A stretch of 64,000 nt of DNA from Micromonospora sp. PLK6-60 (GCF_019890675.1 NZ_JAIOAA010000019.1:37415-101414); one strand, 5' to 3'; shown: positions 52,918 through 62,278, numbered from the stretch's first letter. Program-made: numbers and translations. Notes: generated by a model not told the origin, from the sequence alone.

Positions 52918-53748
52918 TCAGCCGCCGGCCGGCACCTCCTGCCGGGCCGGTTCCGGTCGCCGCGCCGGCGGCCGGATCCGACCCTCGGCGACCAGCAACG
53001 CCAGCGCCATGACACCGAACAGCAGGCTGCCGAAGATCCAGCCGCCCAGCACGTCGGTCAGCCAGTGCTTCTCGGCGTAGATGCGGGTGTAGCCCTCCAC
53101 GGCGACCAGCAGGGCCACCCCGGTGGCCAGCGCGATCCGGCCGGCCCGCGGCAGCCGCCAGGTGAGGCCGGCCAGCAGGGCGATGGTGCCGAAGGTGAGC
53201 ATCACCCGGGCGCAGCCGCCGGAGGGATAGGTGCCCAGGTCGGTCGGCGGGTGCCCGCGGTCCACCACGGTGGCGAGGATCTCCTGGGTGTACTGCTCCA
53301 GCGCGAACTGCAGGGGCATCGCCAGCAGCGGCACCCACCAGCGCCGGTGCCGCCACAGCACGGCGAACACCAGCGCCGCGACCACGGTCACCCACTTGAG
53401 CGGATACCGGTCGCCGATGGCGGTGACGAACGCGTTCAGCTCGGCCCAACCGGTCACCCGCCGGGCGTGCACGTACTCGAAGACGGGCCAGTCGACGTGC
53501 GGCTCCAGCCGGGACAGCGCCTCGCCGAGCGGCCAGCAGACCGCCACCACCGCGGCGGAGCCGGCGAGCAGGACCACCAGCGCGGTGCCGAACCGGCCCA
53601 GGACGCCGTCGAGCGCCGCCACGGCCAGCCGCAGCCGCTCGGCCGCCCGGCCGGCCCGCAGGGCCGGCACCCAACGGGTGGCCGCGACCGGCACCAGCAC
53701 GGCCGGCAGCACCACCACCAGCACCGCGAACGCATAGATGATCAGCAT
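52918..53748 (-). CDS. PAP2-like membrane protein with altered active site
   Basis: 276 residues, about six hydrophobic segments. The third PAP2 motif is recognisable as TRIYAEKHWLTD (Thr221-Asp232, with His228). The second motif reads TYPSGGCAR: the usual His of PSGH is Gly178. The first motif is also poor (VDRGHPPTD rather than KxxxxxxRP). Lipid-phosphate phosphatase activity is therefore doubtful. The family would recycle polyprenyl diphosphate, which fits the polysaccharide context. The ATG at 53748 is used; the frame is open upstream without similarity. Confidence 0.75.
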   Translation of the reverse strand: MLIIYAFAVLVVVLPAVLVPVAATRWVPALRAGRAAERLRLAVAALDGVLGRFGTALVVLLAGSAAVVAVCWPLGEALSRLEPHVDWPVFEYVHARRVTGWAELNAFVTAIGDRYPLKWVTVVAALVFAVLWRHRRWWVPLLAMPLQFALEQYTQEILATVVDRGHPPTDLGTYPSGGCARVMLTFGTIALLAGLTWRLPRAGRIALATGVALLVAVEGYTRIYAEKHWLTDVLGGWIFGSLLFGVMALALLVAEGRIRPPARRPEPARQEVPAGG

Positions 53749-54053
53749 GGGCGGGCACCACCCCGGGTGCCACTGCCGGTGCGCCGGGCTGCCCCTCGCC
53801 CGGCGATCCGCGCCGATGTCATGGTCCCCCTGTCGTGCCGGCCGCCGGCCGGCCCCGGACCGCGGTGCTCCCGTGACGTCCCCACGACGTCGGGAGTTCA
53901 GCGACCACGGCGCCGCGGGCCGCTCGTGATCGAGTGGTGACAGTAGTGGACCGACCGGTGCGAGCGGTAGCGGCGGTGTCGCCCCTGCGGCTTTTCGGCG
54001 GAATGTGAGTCTGTCTCCGGACAGTTCGACCGGAGCGGGCCGCCGGGCGGGCG
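53749..54053. other. 305-bp gap; possible promoter region of the PAP2-like gene
   Basis: No convincing gene. On the minus strand a TACTGT box (53942-53937) could be a -10 element. The plus-strand stretch GTCTGTCTCCGGACAGTTCG has weak dyad symmetry. Nothing else is recognisable. Confidence 0.3.
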
Positions 54054-55286
54054 TCAGCCGCCGGCGGTGAGCCGCCCGGCGAGCACCCGCGGCAACGCCG
54101 GGTGCAGCTTCTCGCTCCACCCGCCGCCACCGGCGGCCAGTTCGGCGGTACGCAGCCAGAGCTCGACCAGGTAGGCGTCCGCGACGAACCGCCGGCGCGC
54201 CGGGTCCAGGCCGAACGCCGCACCGTACCGGTCGAGCAGCGCGACCATGTCGGCGGTCGCCTCCGGCACGGCCCGCCCGCGCAGCGACAGCGCGCTCTGG
54301 AACCCCTGGTGGGCGAGGTCGAAGCCGACCGGCCGGTCCGGCCCGCTGTTCTCCCAGTCCCAGGCCCAGAGCCGGCCGGCGTGCCCGCCCAGGTTCCACG
54401 GCACCCAGTCGCCGTGCCAGTGGCCGAACTCCACAGTGGTGGCGCCGTCGCGGGCGGCCAGCGCCGCCACCGCGTCCCGCGCCGGCCCGCCGGCCCGCTC
54501 GGCGCGGGCGGTCAACCCGGCCAGGAACGGCGACCCGGCCAGCGGGCGGGACTCGGCCGGCGCACCGGCCCGCCGGGCCACCGCCAGCATCGCCGCCACC
54601 CGGGGCCGCTCCGGCCGGGGCAGCGCGCGGACCCGGGCCGGCATCGGCGCCACCAGGGTCACCGCCAGCTCCCCCCAACGCGTCTCGGCCAGCAGCCGGG
54701 GCACCTCGGGCAGGTCACCGCCGTCGCGGGGCAGGGCACGCAGCGCCGCCGCCTCCGCCACCACCATGGCCCGGGTGGCGTCGTTCCAGCCGATCTTGGC
54801 GTACCCCTGGGCCGCGCCCCGGTCGTCGAAGAGTTGCAGGGTCGGCTTGTGGTGCGGGTCGGGCGGCCGGATCCCGATCGCGGCGTGCCACCGGCGCCCG
54901 GCCGCACGGCCCAGGTGCTCGGCGAGCAGCACCTCGGCCGGGTCGACCCGGTCCGGCACGGCCACGGTCAGCACCGGCATCCGGGCGCGGCCGGTCGCAC
55001 CGAGCCCGGCCAGCACCCCGACCGCGAGCCGGTTCATCCGCACCCGCGGTGGCCGCAGCGCGTTGTACGCCAGGGTGGCCGCCGCGCCGACCCGGCGGGA
55101 GGCCAACGGCAGCAGGAACTTCGCCCGGTCCAGCGAGGGCACCACCGCGTACCGGGCGGCCACCCGGTGACCGGGTGGCGGCGCGCACGGGCCGGCCGAC
55201 ACGCCCAGCCACAGCCGGGGATCGCCGAAGACCGCCCGGCACACCCAGCCGATGCCGTCGGTCCGGCCCCGCGGGTCCTCCCCCAT
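54054..55286 (-). CDS. Phosphotransferase-like protein (APH fold)
   Basis: About 410 residues. The C-terminal half contains FGHWHGDWVPWNLG, the HGDxxxxN catalytic loop of the aminoglycoside phosphotransferase/choline kinase fold, and WAWDWENSG, the DxE metal-binding motif. The N-terminal 150 residues have no assigned function. The substrate is unknown. A sugar or lipid carrier is possible, given its position between the polysaccharide genes and GH16. I chose the ATG at 55286 with GGGAGG before it. Confidence 0.72.
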   Translation of the reverse strand: MGEDPRGRTDGIGWVCRAVFGDPRLWLGVSAGPCAPPPGHRVAARYAVVPSLDRAKFLLPLASRRVGAAATLAYNALRPPRVRMNRLAVGVLAGLGATGRARMPVLTVAVPDRVDPAEVLLAEHLGRAAGRRWHAAIGIRPPDPHHKPTLQLFDDRGAAQGYAKIGWNDATRAMVVAEAAALRALPRDGGDLPEVPRLLAETRWGELAVTLVAPMPARVRALPRPERPRVAAMLAVARRAGAPAESRPLAGSPFLAGLTARAERAGGPARDAVAALAARDGATTVEFGHWHGDWVPWNLGGHAGRLWAWDWENSGPDRPVGFDLAHQGFQSALSLRGRAVPEATADMVALLDRYGAAFGLDPARRRFVADAYLVELWLRTAELAAGGGGWSEKLHPALPRVLAGRLTAGG

Positions 55287-55362
55287 GCCGCCTCCCACCC
55301 GTGCCGCCGCGATCACGCCCGGGCACACCATAGGGCCTCGCGGCGCGGCGCGGCCGGCGCGG

Positions 55363-56928
55363 TCAGCGTTGCCAGACCCGGACGTAGTCGACCCGGAAGT
55401 CGGCCGGGAACCGGGTCGCGGCGTCCGGGTCGCCCAGCCAGCCGCCGACCTGGAAGTTCAACCGCAGGTTGTACGGCTTGTGGAAGACCTCGTCGAACCA
55501 GGGGGTGCTGGCGCGGTCGCGCCGCCAGACCTGCCGCCCGTCGACGTACCAGCGGATCGCGTCCGGCTCCCACTCCACCGTGTACGTGTGGAAGCCGTCC
55601 CCCGGATAGCCGGCCGGCAGCGGGATCCGCACGTCCTGCTTCACCGGGCTGTAGTCGTGGAAGATCGCCACGGTGGCGTCCCGGTACCACTCCGCGCCGC
55701 CGGGCAGCTCCACCACGTCGATCTCGCCCCGCCCGCCGTCCTCCGGGCGCAGCCAGAACGCCGGCCACAGGCCGCGGGAGTTCCCCGGCCCGTTGGGCGA
55801 CTGCGCCCGCACCTCGAAGCGCCCGTACCGGAACGACGTGCGGCCGATGGTGTCCAGGTAGCTCTGCGTGTACGCGCGCGGCTGCGCGCCGCACGGCACG
55901 GTCCGGCGCTCGGCGCGCAGGGTGAGCACCCCGCCGGAGACGAACGTGTTGGCCGGGTCGGCCACGTTGCAGCCCCGGTCGATGTCGCGTCCCTCGCGGT
56001 CGCGCAGGTTCCACTTCGACCGGTCCAGGTCGCGGCCGGTGAACTCGTCGGACCAGACCAGCCGCCAGCCCGGCACCCGGGTGCCCGCGGCGGCGGTGGC
56101 GCGCTGCGGATCACCGGCGGGCGGGCCGGCCGGGGTTCCGGTCGGCGCGGGCGGCGCGGCGGCCGGCGGCGCGGGCGGCGGGGTGGCCGACGGGGCGAAC
56201 GGCGTGGCGGGCGGCGGGTCGGCGGACGGCGGGCCGGCGGAGGTGGGCGGCGGCGCGGGCGACCCCGGACCCGGGCCGACCGGCGCGGGCGCCGGGGTGC
56301 CGGCCGGGCCACGCCGGGCGCCCCGGTCGTACGTCAGCACCAGCCGGGGCCGGATGGCGGCGTCGGCGTTCTCCCGGGACGCCCAGTAGATGCGGGAGCC
56401 GAGGTCGAGCTGGGTGAGGGCGAGCGCCACCGGGCCGTTGCCGGTCACCGCGTCCGAGACGTCGAAGTCGTTGAACCCGGTGACCACCCGCTCCGCCCGG
56501 GCCAGCGCCCCGTCCAGCGGTGGGCGGCGGGACCAGTCGCCCGGCCAGTCCTCCTCGCCGGTCGCCCGGTGCACGGCGACCCGGGCCGGGAACGGTTGCC
56601 AGCTCCACACCCGCAGGGTGGCCCGGATCCGCTTCGCCCCGGGCGGCAGCTCCGCCACCGCGAACGCGAACACCGCGTCGCGGCGCCCGTTGGGGTTGCC
56701 GTCGCAGAGCTGCGGGCAACTGGCCAGCGCGGTCCTGGCCGTGGTGTCGCCGTCCTCCGGCACCTGGCTGGCGGTGGCGTCGGCGGCCACCGGGACCACG
56801 ATCGGCGCGGCGTCCGCCCGCGACAGTGGCACGGTGGCGGTCCCCAGCACGACCAGGCCGGCGCAGAACACGCCGAGCCCCAGCACGCGCCGGCGAACCG
56901 GCCTCCGCCTTCGGTGTCGGGTCATCAC
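55363..56928 (-). CDS. Secreted GH16 glycanase with N-terminal DNRLRE-type domain
   Basis: 521 residues. A signal peptide (about 1-41, RRRVLGLGVFCAGLVVLGTA) is followed by a DNRLRE/CBM96-like beta domain (about 43-205; VFAFAVAELPPGAKRIRATL, GFNDFDVSDAV) and a Pro/Ala/Gly-rich linker (about 206-285). The catalytic GH16 domain (about 290-521) starts VWSDEFTGRDLDRSKWNL and carries the EIDVVE active-site motif in GRGEIDVVELPGG, with nucleophile and acid/base glutamates present. GH16 enzymes cut beta-1,3/1,4 glucans and related polymers. It may trim or release the cluster's polymer, or digest external glucans. Confidence 0.9.
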   Translation of the reverse strand: MMTRHRRRRPVRRRVLGLGVFCAGLVVLGTATVPLSRADAAPIVVPVAADATASQVPEDGDTTARTALASCPQLCDGNPNGRRDAVFAFAVAELPPGAKRIRATLRVWSWQPFPARVAVHRATGEEDWPGDWSRRPPLDGALARAERVVTGFNDFDVSDAVTGNGPVALALTQLDLGSRIYWASRENADAAIRPRLVLTYDRGARRGPAGTPAPAPVGPGPGSPAPPPTSAGPPSADPPPATPFAPSATPPPAPPAAAPPAPTGTPAGPPAGDPQRATAAAGTRVPGWRLVWSDEFTGRDLDRSKWNLRDREGRDIDRGCNVADPANTFVSGGVLTLRAERRTVPCGAQPRAYTQSYLDTIGRTSFRYGRFEVRAQSPNGPGNSRGLWPAFWLRPEDGGRGEIDVVELPGGAEWYRDATVAIFHDYSPVKQDVRIPLPAGYPGDGFHTYTVEWEPDAIRWYVDGRQVWRRDRASTPWFDEVFHKPYNLRLNFQVGGWLGDPDAATRFPADFRVDYVRVWQR

Positions 56929-57030
56929 TGGGCCCGCTCCCCCGGCTCGACGACGGCTGTCCGCGCCAGCCTAGCTACCGTACGCCCACCACACCGTCAC
57001 CCACGCCGACCGAGCGCGCCGCCGTTCGGG

Positions 57031-57843
57031 TCAGCCGGCGGCCGCGGCCAGCGCGGCGGCCATCGCCGCCCGGGGCGCGGGAACGCCGGTGAACTGCGCG
57101 AACTGTCCCAGCGCCTGGGCGAGCAACAGGTCCAACCCGGACACCACCCGGCACCCGGCGGCGGCGGCCGACGCCGCGAGCGGGGTGGGCCACGGGTCGT
57201 ACAGGGCGTCGAAGCAGACCGCGCCGGGGCGCCACCGCACCTGCCCGGCCAGCGGATCCGCCACCCCCTTCGGGACGGTGGAGACCACCACGTTGGCGCC
57301 GCCCAGGAGCTCGGCCGCCGCCGGCCAGGCCGCGCCGGTCAGCGGCACCCCGACGGCCGTCGCCACCGGCGCCAGCTCCGCCACCGCCGCGGCCCGCCGC
57401 GCCAGCAAGGTCACCGCCGCCGCGTCGAGCCGGGCCGCCGCGGCCAGCGCCGCCCGGGCGGTGCCACCGGCGCCGAGCACGGCCACCGTGGCGCCCCGGG
57501 CCACCCCGGCGGCGGTGAGCACCTCGACCATCCCGGTGACGTCGGTGTTGTCGGCGTACCAGGTGCCGTCGGGGCGGCGTACCAGGGTGTTGGCGGCACC
57601 GACGGCGGCGGCGACCGGCGAGACCTCGCCGGCCACGGCGAGCGCCGCCTCCTTGCCCGGCATGGTCACCGACAGCCCGGCCCACTCCGGGCCCAGGCCG
57701 GCGACCAACGCCGCCAGCTCGTCGGCGGCGCACTCGATCCGGGTGTACGACCACCCGGTCAGCCCCGCCGCCGCGTACCCGGCGTTGTGCAGCACCGGGG
57801 AGAGCGAGTGGGCGATCGGCTTGCCGACGACCGCCGCCCTCAC
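57031..57843 (-). CDS. aroE: Shikimate dehydrogenase
   Basis: Reduces 3-dehydroshikimate with NADPH. 270 residues. AAVVGKPIAHSLSPVLHNAG with the shikimate-binding serines, GLSVTMPGKEAAL with the catalytic lysine, NTDVTG, and VLGAGGTARAALAAAA for cofactor binding are present. The GTG at 57843 overlaps the mltG stop (GTGA). Other aro genes lie 15 kb away beyond the exopolysaccharide island. Confidence 0.96.
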   Translation of the reverse strand: MRAAVVGKPIAHSLSPVLHNAGYAAAGLTGWSYTRIECAADELAALVAGLGPEWAGLSVTMPGKEAALAVAGEVSPVAAAVGAANTLVRRPDGTWYADNTDVTGMVEVLTAAGVARGATVAVLGAGGTARAALAAAARLDAAAVTLLARRAAAVAELAPVATAVGVPLTGAAWPAAAELLGGANVVVSTVPKGVADPLAGQVRWRPGAVCFDALYDPWPTPLAASAAAAGCRVVSGLDLLLAQALGQFAQFTGVPAPRAAMAAALAAAAG

Positions 57844-59069
57844 ACGTTGCAGTTCTTGCCGGTGAGCACCTTGTTGGCGCACATGGTCCGGATCAGCTGC
57901 CGGTACTCGTCGGCGTTGCGCCCGTACCCCATCGTGCCCTTCTTGTCGATGGTCATGAAGTAGATGTCGTCGGTGTCCGGCGGGTCCATCGCGCCCTTGA
58001 GCGCGTCCGAGCCCGGGTTGCTGATCGGCGTGATCGGCAGCCCGTCGGCGCCCTTGCCGTGCGTCCGGTACGGGTTCTTCGGGTCGAACAGCTCGCTGCT
58101 GAGCAGGACGTCCGAGTCCTTCGGGTCCTTGCCCTGCAACCGCAGCCAGTAGTTGAGCGCGCTGTCGATCTCCAGGCACTTGCAGTGGTACTTGTCGGTG
58201 TACACCCGGTTGTAGAGCACCCGGGACACCCGGCCCATGTCCTTGTGGTTGACCGACTCGGCCTGCGCGATGGAGGCGGTGATCAGCGCCTCGTACGGGG
58301 TGATGCCGCCGCGCTTGGCCTCCACCGTCTCGACGAACTTCATCTCGTCGGTGACGGTCAGGAACTTGTCCACCATCATCGACAGGATCTGCTCGGCGGT
58401 CGCCTTCGGCGGGATCTCGTACGTCGCCGGGTAGAGGAAGCCCTCCAGGCTCTTCGTCGACTTCTTGCCGTCCTTGCGCACGAACCAGGAAGCCGGCACG
58501 CCCAGCGCCACCGGATCCTTCGCCGCCGCCTTGAACTCGGCCACCGGGATCTTGGTCTGCTTGGACAGCTTGTCGTAGATCGCCAGCGTGATCATCCCCT
58601 CCGGGATGGTGACGCCGTTGACCACCCGGTTCTTCGGGTCCAGGAGCATGACCAGCGCGTCGGCGGCCTTCATCTCCTTGCGGACCTTGTACCGGCCGAC
58701 CTGGATGTTCTTGCTGCGCGAATTCTCCTCGGCGGCGTTGATGAACGCCTTGACGCTCTTGACCACCCCCGCGTCGTGCAGGGTGACGCCGATGTCGGTG
58801 GCGGTGTCACCGCGCTTGACCTCGACCTGCGCCTCGCCGCTGCCCGGTCCGTCGAAGTCGGGCGTGACGAAGTAGTTGCGCACCCGGTCGAACCCGACGT
58901 ACGCGCCACCGCCGATGCCGCCGAGCAGGACGAGGGCCATCAGCAGGGCGAAGACCGTCTTGCCCCGACCGCTGCCACCGCCCTGCTGGCGCTTCTTGAA
59001 GCCCTTGCGGTGCCGGCCCTTCTCCCCCCGGTCCGGCTCGTCGAACCCCAGATCAAGATCGTCGATCAT
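57840..59069 (-). CDS. mltG: Endolytic murein transglycosylase MltG
   Basis: 409 residues, anchored by one transmembrane helix (about 38-60) after a basic cytoplasmic tail. LysM-like region around residues 80-150, then LEGFLYPATYEIPPKATAEQ and ITASIAQAESVN with the catalytic glutamate. MltG cuts nascent glycan strands and is thought to set glycan length. It overlaps ruvX and aroE (ATGA and GTGA). Confidence 0.95.
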   Translation of the reverse strand: MIDDLDLGFDEPDRGEKGRHRKGFKKRQQGGGSGRGKTVFALLMALVLLGGIGGGAYVGFDRVRNYFVTPDFDGPGSGEAQVEVKRGDTATDIGVTLHDAGVVKSVKAFINAAEENSRSKNIQVGRYKVRKEMKAADALVMLLDPKNRVVNGVTIPEGMITLAIYDKLSKQTKIPVAEFKAAAKDPVALGVPASWFVRKDGKKSTKSLEGFLYPATYEIPPKATAEQILSMMVDKFLTVTDEMKFVETVEAKRGGITPYEALITASIAQAESVNHKDMGRVSRVLYNRVYTDKYHCKCLEIDSALNYWLRLQGKDPKDSDVLLSSELFDPKNPYRTHGKGADGLPITPISNPGSDALKGAMDPPDTDDIYFMTIDKKGTMGYGRNADEYRQLIRTMCANKVLTGKNCNV

Positions 59070-59527
59070 CGCGTCTGCCTCCGCTGCGCGTCCAGCCAGC
59101 CCTGCAGGATCTCGACTGCGGCGGCCTGGTCGACCACCGCGCGCTGACGTTTTCCTCGGACGCCGCGCTCGGCAAGCCTACGAGAAGCCACCACGGTCGA
59201 CATCCTCTCGTCGGTGAGCGTTACCGGAACCGGCGCTATTACATCGGCCAAACGGTCGGCGTACGCCTTCGCGTGCACGGCGGCGGGGCCGTGTCTGCCG
59301 GCGAGGTTGACCGGAAGGCCGAGGACGACCTCCACCGCTTCGTGCTCGGCCACCAGCCGGGCCAGCTCCGCCAGGTCGGTCGGCACGGCGTCCTCGGCGG
59401 CGGTCAGGTCCCGGGCGAGGGTGACCAGCGGGGTGGCCAGCACGCCGTGCGGATCGGACCGGGCCACCCCGACCCGGACCTGCCCGACGTCCACGCCGAG
59501 TCGGACACCACGGGTCAGGTCAGCCAC
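59066..59527 (-). CDS. ruvX: Putative pre-16S rRNA nuclease / Holliday junction resolvase RuvX (YqgF)
   Basis: 153 residues, RNase H-like fold. GVDVGQVRVGVARSDPHG, VEVVLGLPVNLAGRHGPAA, LTDERMSTVVA and DQAAAVEILQGWL are conserved with the family acidic sites. YqgF is known for pre-16S rRNA processing and was named after a predicted Holliday junction role. The neighbours alaS and mltG are the usual ones in actinobacteria. Confidence 0.94.
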   Translation of the reverse strand: MADLTRGVRLGVDVGQVRVGVARSDPHGVLATPLVTLARDLTAAEDAVPTDLAELARLVAEHEAVEVVLGLPVNLAGRHGPAAVHAKAYADRLADVIAPVPVTLTDERMSTVVASRRLAERGVRGKRQRAVVDQAAAVEILQGWLDAQRRQTR

Positions 59528-59551
59528 AACCGGTCACCGTCGCCCCGGTAA

Positions 59552-59586
59552 GGGCCAGGGCGGACCGGATCGGTCCGCCCTGGCCC
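59552..59586 (-). terminator. Hairpin between alaS and ruvX
   Basis: A perfect 16-bp stem, GGGCCAGGGCGGACCG and its complement, with a three-base loop. It begins 14 bases after the alaS stop and ends 25 bases before ruvX. It could limit read-through into ruvX-mltG-aroE; a promoter for ruvX must then lie nearby or read-through must be partial. Confidence 0.8.
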
Positions 59587-59599
59587 ACGCGGTTGGTGT

Positions 59600-62278
59600 T
59601 CACGCCTCGGCGATCGCCTTCTCGACGGTGGCCAGCAGGTTCGGCGCCTCGGCCGCCGGCAGGCCACCACCCTGGGCCAGGTCCGGGCTGCCGCCACCAC
59701 GGCCGGAGAAGGCCGCCTTGACCAGGTCCGACGCCGCCAGCCCCCGGCCCCGGGCCGCCGCGTTCACGGCCACCACCAGGGACGCCTTGCCGTTCGACCG
59801 GGCCGCCACGGCGACCACCGCCGGCCGGGCCGGGTCGATCTTGCCGCGGATCTCCTGGGCCAGGGTCCGCACGTCGTTGCCGGCCGCGCCCTCCGGCGCC
59901 TCGGTGCCGACGTACGCGACCCCGCGCACGTCCTTCGCCCCCGCCGCGAGGCTCGCCGCACCGCCCAGCACCAGCTGCGCGCGCAGCTTCTCCAGCTCCT
60001 TCTCCGCGTCGCGGAGCTGGGTGACGGTCTGCTCCACCCGGTCGGCCACCTGCTCGCCCGGCACCCGGAACAGCTCGGCCAGCCGGGACACCAGCAGGTG
60101 CTCCCGGGCCAGGAAGCCGAAGGCGTCCATGCCGACCAGCGCCTCGATCCGGCGCACGCCGGAGCCGACCGACGCCTCGGAGAGGATCTTCACCAGGCCC
60201 AGTTGGGCCGAGCGGGCCACGTGGGTGCCGCCGCACAGCTCCCGGGCGTAGTCGCCGACCTCGACGACGCGCACCCGCTCGCCGTACTTCTCGCCGAACA
60301 GCGCCATCGCGCCGATCCGGCGCGCCTCGTCCTGGGTGGTGATGAAGGCGTGCACCTCCAGGTCGGCCAGGAGCACCTCGTTGACCTGCTGCTCCACGTC
60401 GTGCAGCACGCTCGGCGCCACCCCGGTGGGGGTGTTGAAGTCGAACCGCAGCCGGCCCGGCGCGTTCAGCGAGCCCGCCTGGGTCGCCGACTCGCCGAGG
60501 AAGTTACGCATGGTCTGGTGCACCAGGTGCGTCGCGGTGTGCGACCGGGAGATGGCCCGCCGCCGGGACGCGTCGATCTCGGCGTACCCGGTCTCGCCCG
60601 CGCGCACCTCGCCGCGCAGCACCCGGGCCCGGTGCACGATCAGACCCGGCACCGGCTGCTGCACGTCGAAGACCTCGAGCTGGCCCCCGCCGACCGTGAT
60701 CAGACCCTGGTCCGGCTGCTGGCCACCGCCCTCGGCGTAGAACGGGGTGGTGTCGAGCACCAGCTCGACGGTGTCCCCCTCGACCGCCGCGCCGACCGCC
60801 CCGCCGCCGGAGAGCAGCGCCCGCACCCGGGACTCCCGGTTCAGCTCGCTGTAGCCGGTGAACTCGACGTCGCCGCCGTCCTCCAGCACCGACCGGTACG
60901 CCGACACGTCGGTGTGCCCGGTCTTGCGGGCCCGCGCGTCGGCCTTGGCCCGGTTGCGCTGGTCGGCCATCAGCCGGCGGAAGCCCTCCGCGTCGACCTG
61001 CAGGCCCTGCTCGGCCGCGATCTCCAGGGTCAGGTCGATCGGGAAGCCGTACGTGTCGTGCAGCTGGAACGCCTTGTCACCGGAGAGCGCCGGCTTGCCC
61101 GCCGACTTCGTCTCGGAGATCGCGGTGTCCAGGATGGTGGTGCCGGCGCGCAGGGTGGCCAGGAAGGCGTCCTCCTCCGCGTACGCGTACTGGGAGATCC
61201 GGTCGAACTCGGCGGACAGCTCCGGGTACGACGGGGACATGCAGTCCCGGGCCACCGGCAGCAGCTCGGGCAGCGCCCGGTCCTGCCAGCCGAGCAGCCG
61301 CACCGCCCGGATCGCCCGGCGCATGATCCGGCGCAGCACGTAGCCGCGGCCCTCGTTGCTCGGGGTCACCCCGTCGCCGATCAGCATCAGCGCGGTGCGC
61401 ACGTGGTCGGCGATCACCCGCAGCCGCACGTCGTCCGGGTGCGACTCGGCGGCCACGTGGCCGGAGTGCGCGCCGTAGCGCTTGCCGGTCAGCTCGGCGG
61501 CCCGGTCGAGGATCGGCCGGACCTCGTCGATCTCGTAGAGGTTGTCGACGCCCTGGAGGATGGAGGCCATCCGCTCCAGGCCCATGCCGGTGTCGATGTT
61601 CTTCGCCGGCAGCTCGCCGACGATGCGGAACTCCTCCTTGCTGCGCACGTCGACGATCTCATACTGCATGAAGACGAGGTTCCAGAACTCCAGGTAACGG
61701 TCCTCGTCGACCTCCGGACCGCCCTCGCGCCCGTACTGCGGGCCACGGTCGTAGAACAGCTCGGAGCAGGGGCCGGCCGGGCCGGGGATGCCCATCGACC
61801 AGAAGTTGTCCTTCTTGCCCCGCCGCACGATCCGCGCCTCCGGCACGCCCACCGAGCGCCAGATCGCGTACGCCTCGTCGTCGTCGAGGTAGACCGTCGG
61901 CCAGATCCGCTCCGGGTCCAGCCCGAACCCACCGGCGTCGACCGACTTGGTGGACAGCTCCCAGGCCAGCGGGATGGCCCCGTCCTTGAAGTAGTCGCCG
62001 AAGGAGAAGTTGCCGTTCATCTGGAAGAACGTGCCGTGCCGGCTGGTCTTGCCGACCTCGTCGATGTCCGGCGTCCGGATGCACTTCTGCACGCTCACCG
62101 CGCGCGAGTACGGCGGCTTCTGCTGGCCCAGGAAGTAGGGCACGAACTGCACCATGCCGGCGTTGACGAACAGCAGGTTCGGGTCGCTGATGGCGGGCAG
62201 CGGAGCGGACGGCACCACGGCATGGCCGTTCGCCTCGAAGTGGGCGAGGTACCGCCGCCTGATCTCCGCCGTCTTCAT
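59600..62278 (-). CDS. alaS: Alanyl-tRNA synthetase
   Basis: 892 residues, full length. The N-terminal catalytic domain starts MKTAEIRRRYLAHFEANGHA and has the class II motifs. The editing domain has the zinc site HTATHLVHQTMRNFLG and CGGTHVARSAQLG, and the C-Ala domain has AARSNGKASLVVAVNAAARG. It charges tRNA-Ala with proofreading. The start overlaps the preceding small gene (ATGA). No T-box leader is possible here because of that overlap. Confidence 0.98.
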   Translation of the reverse strand: MKTAEIRRRYLAHFEANGHAVVPSAPLPAISDPNLLFVNAGMVQFVPYFLGQQKPPYSRAVSVQKCIRTPDIDEVGKTSRHGTFFQMNGNFSFGDYFKDGAIPLAWELSTKSVDAGGFGLDPERIWPTVYLDDDEAYAIWRSVGVPEARIVRRGKKDNFWSMGIPGPAGPCSELFYDRGPQYGREGGPEVDEDRYLEFWNLVFMQYEIVDVRSKEEFRIVGELPAKNIDTGMGLERMASILQGVDNLYEIDEVRPILDRAAELTGKRYGAHSGHVAAESHPDDVRLRVIADHVRTALMLIGDGVTPSNEGRGYVLRRIMRRAIRAVRLLGWQDRALPELLPVARDCMSPSYPELSAEFDRISQYAYAEEDAFLATLRAGTTILDTAISETKSAGKPALSGDKAFQLHDTYGFPIDLTLEIAAEQGLQVDAEGFRRLMADQRNRAKADARARKTGHTDVSAYRSVLEDGGDVEFTGYSELNRESRVRALLSGGGAVGAAVEGDTVELVLDTTPFYAEGGGQQPDQGLITVGGGQLEVFDVQQPVPGLIVHRARVLRGEVRAGETGYAEIDASRRRAISRSHTATHLVHQTMRNFLGESATQAGSLNAPGRLRFDFNTPTGVAPSVLHDVEQQVNEVLLADLEVHAFITTQDEARRIGAMALFGEKYGERVRVVEVGDYARELCGGTHVARSAQLGLVKILSEASVGSGVRRIEALVGMDAFGFLAREHLLVSRLAELFRVPGEQVADRVEQTVTQLRDAEKELEKLRAQLVLGGAASLAAGAKDVRGVAYVGTEAPEGAAGNDVRTLAQEIRGKIDPARPAVVAVAARSNGKASLVVAVNAAARGRGLAASDLVKAAFSGRGGGSPDLAQGGGLPAAEAPNLLATVEKAIAEA

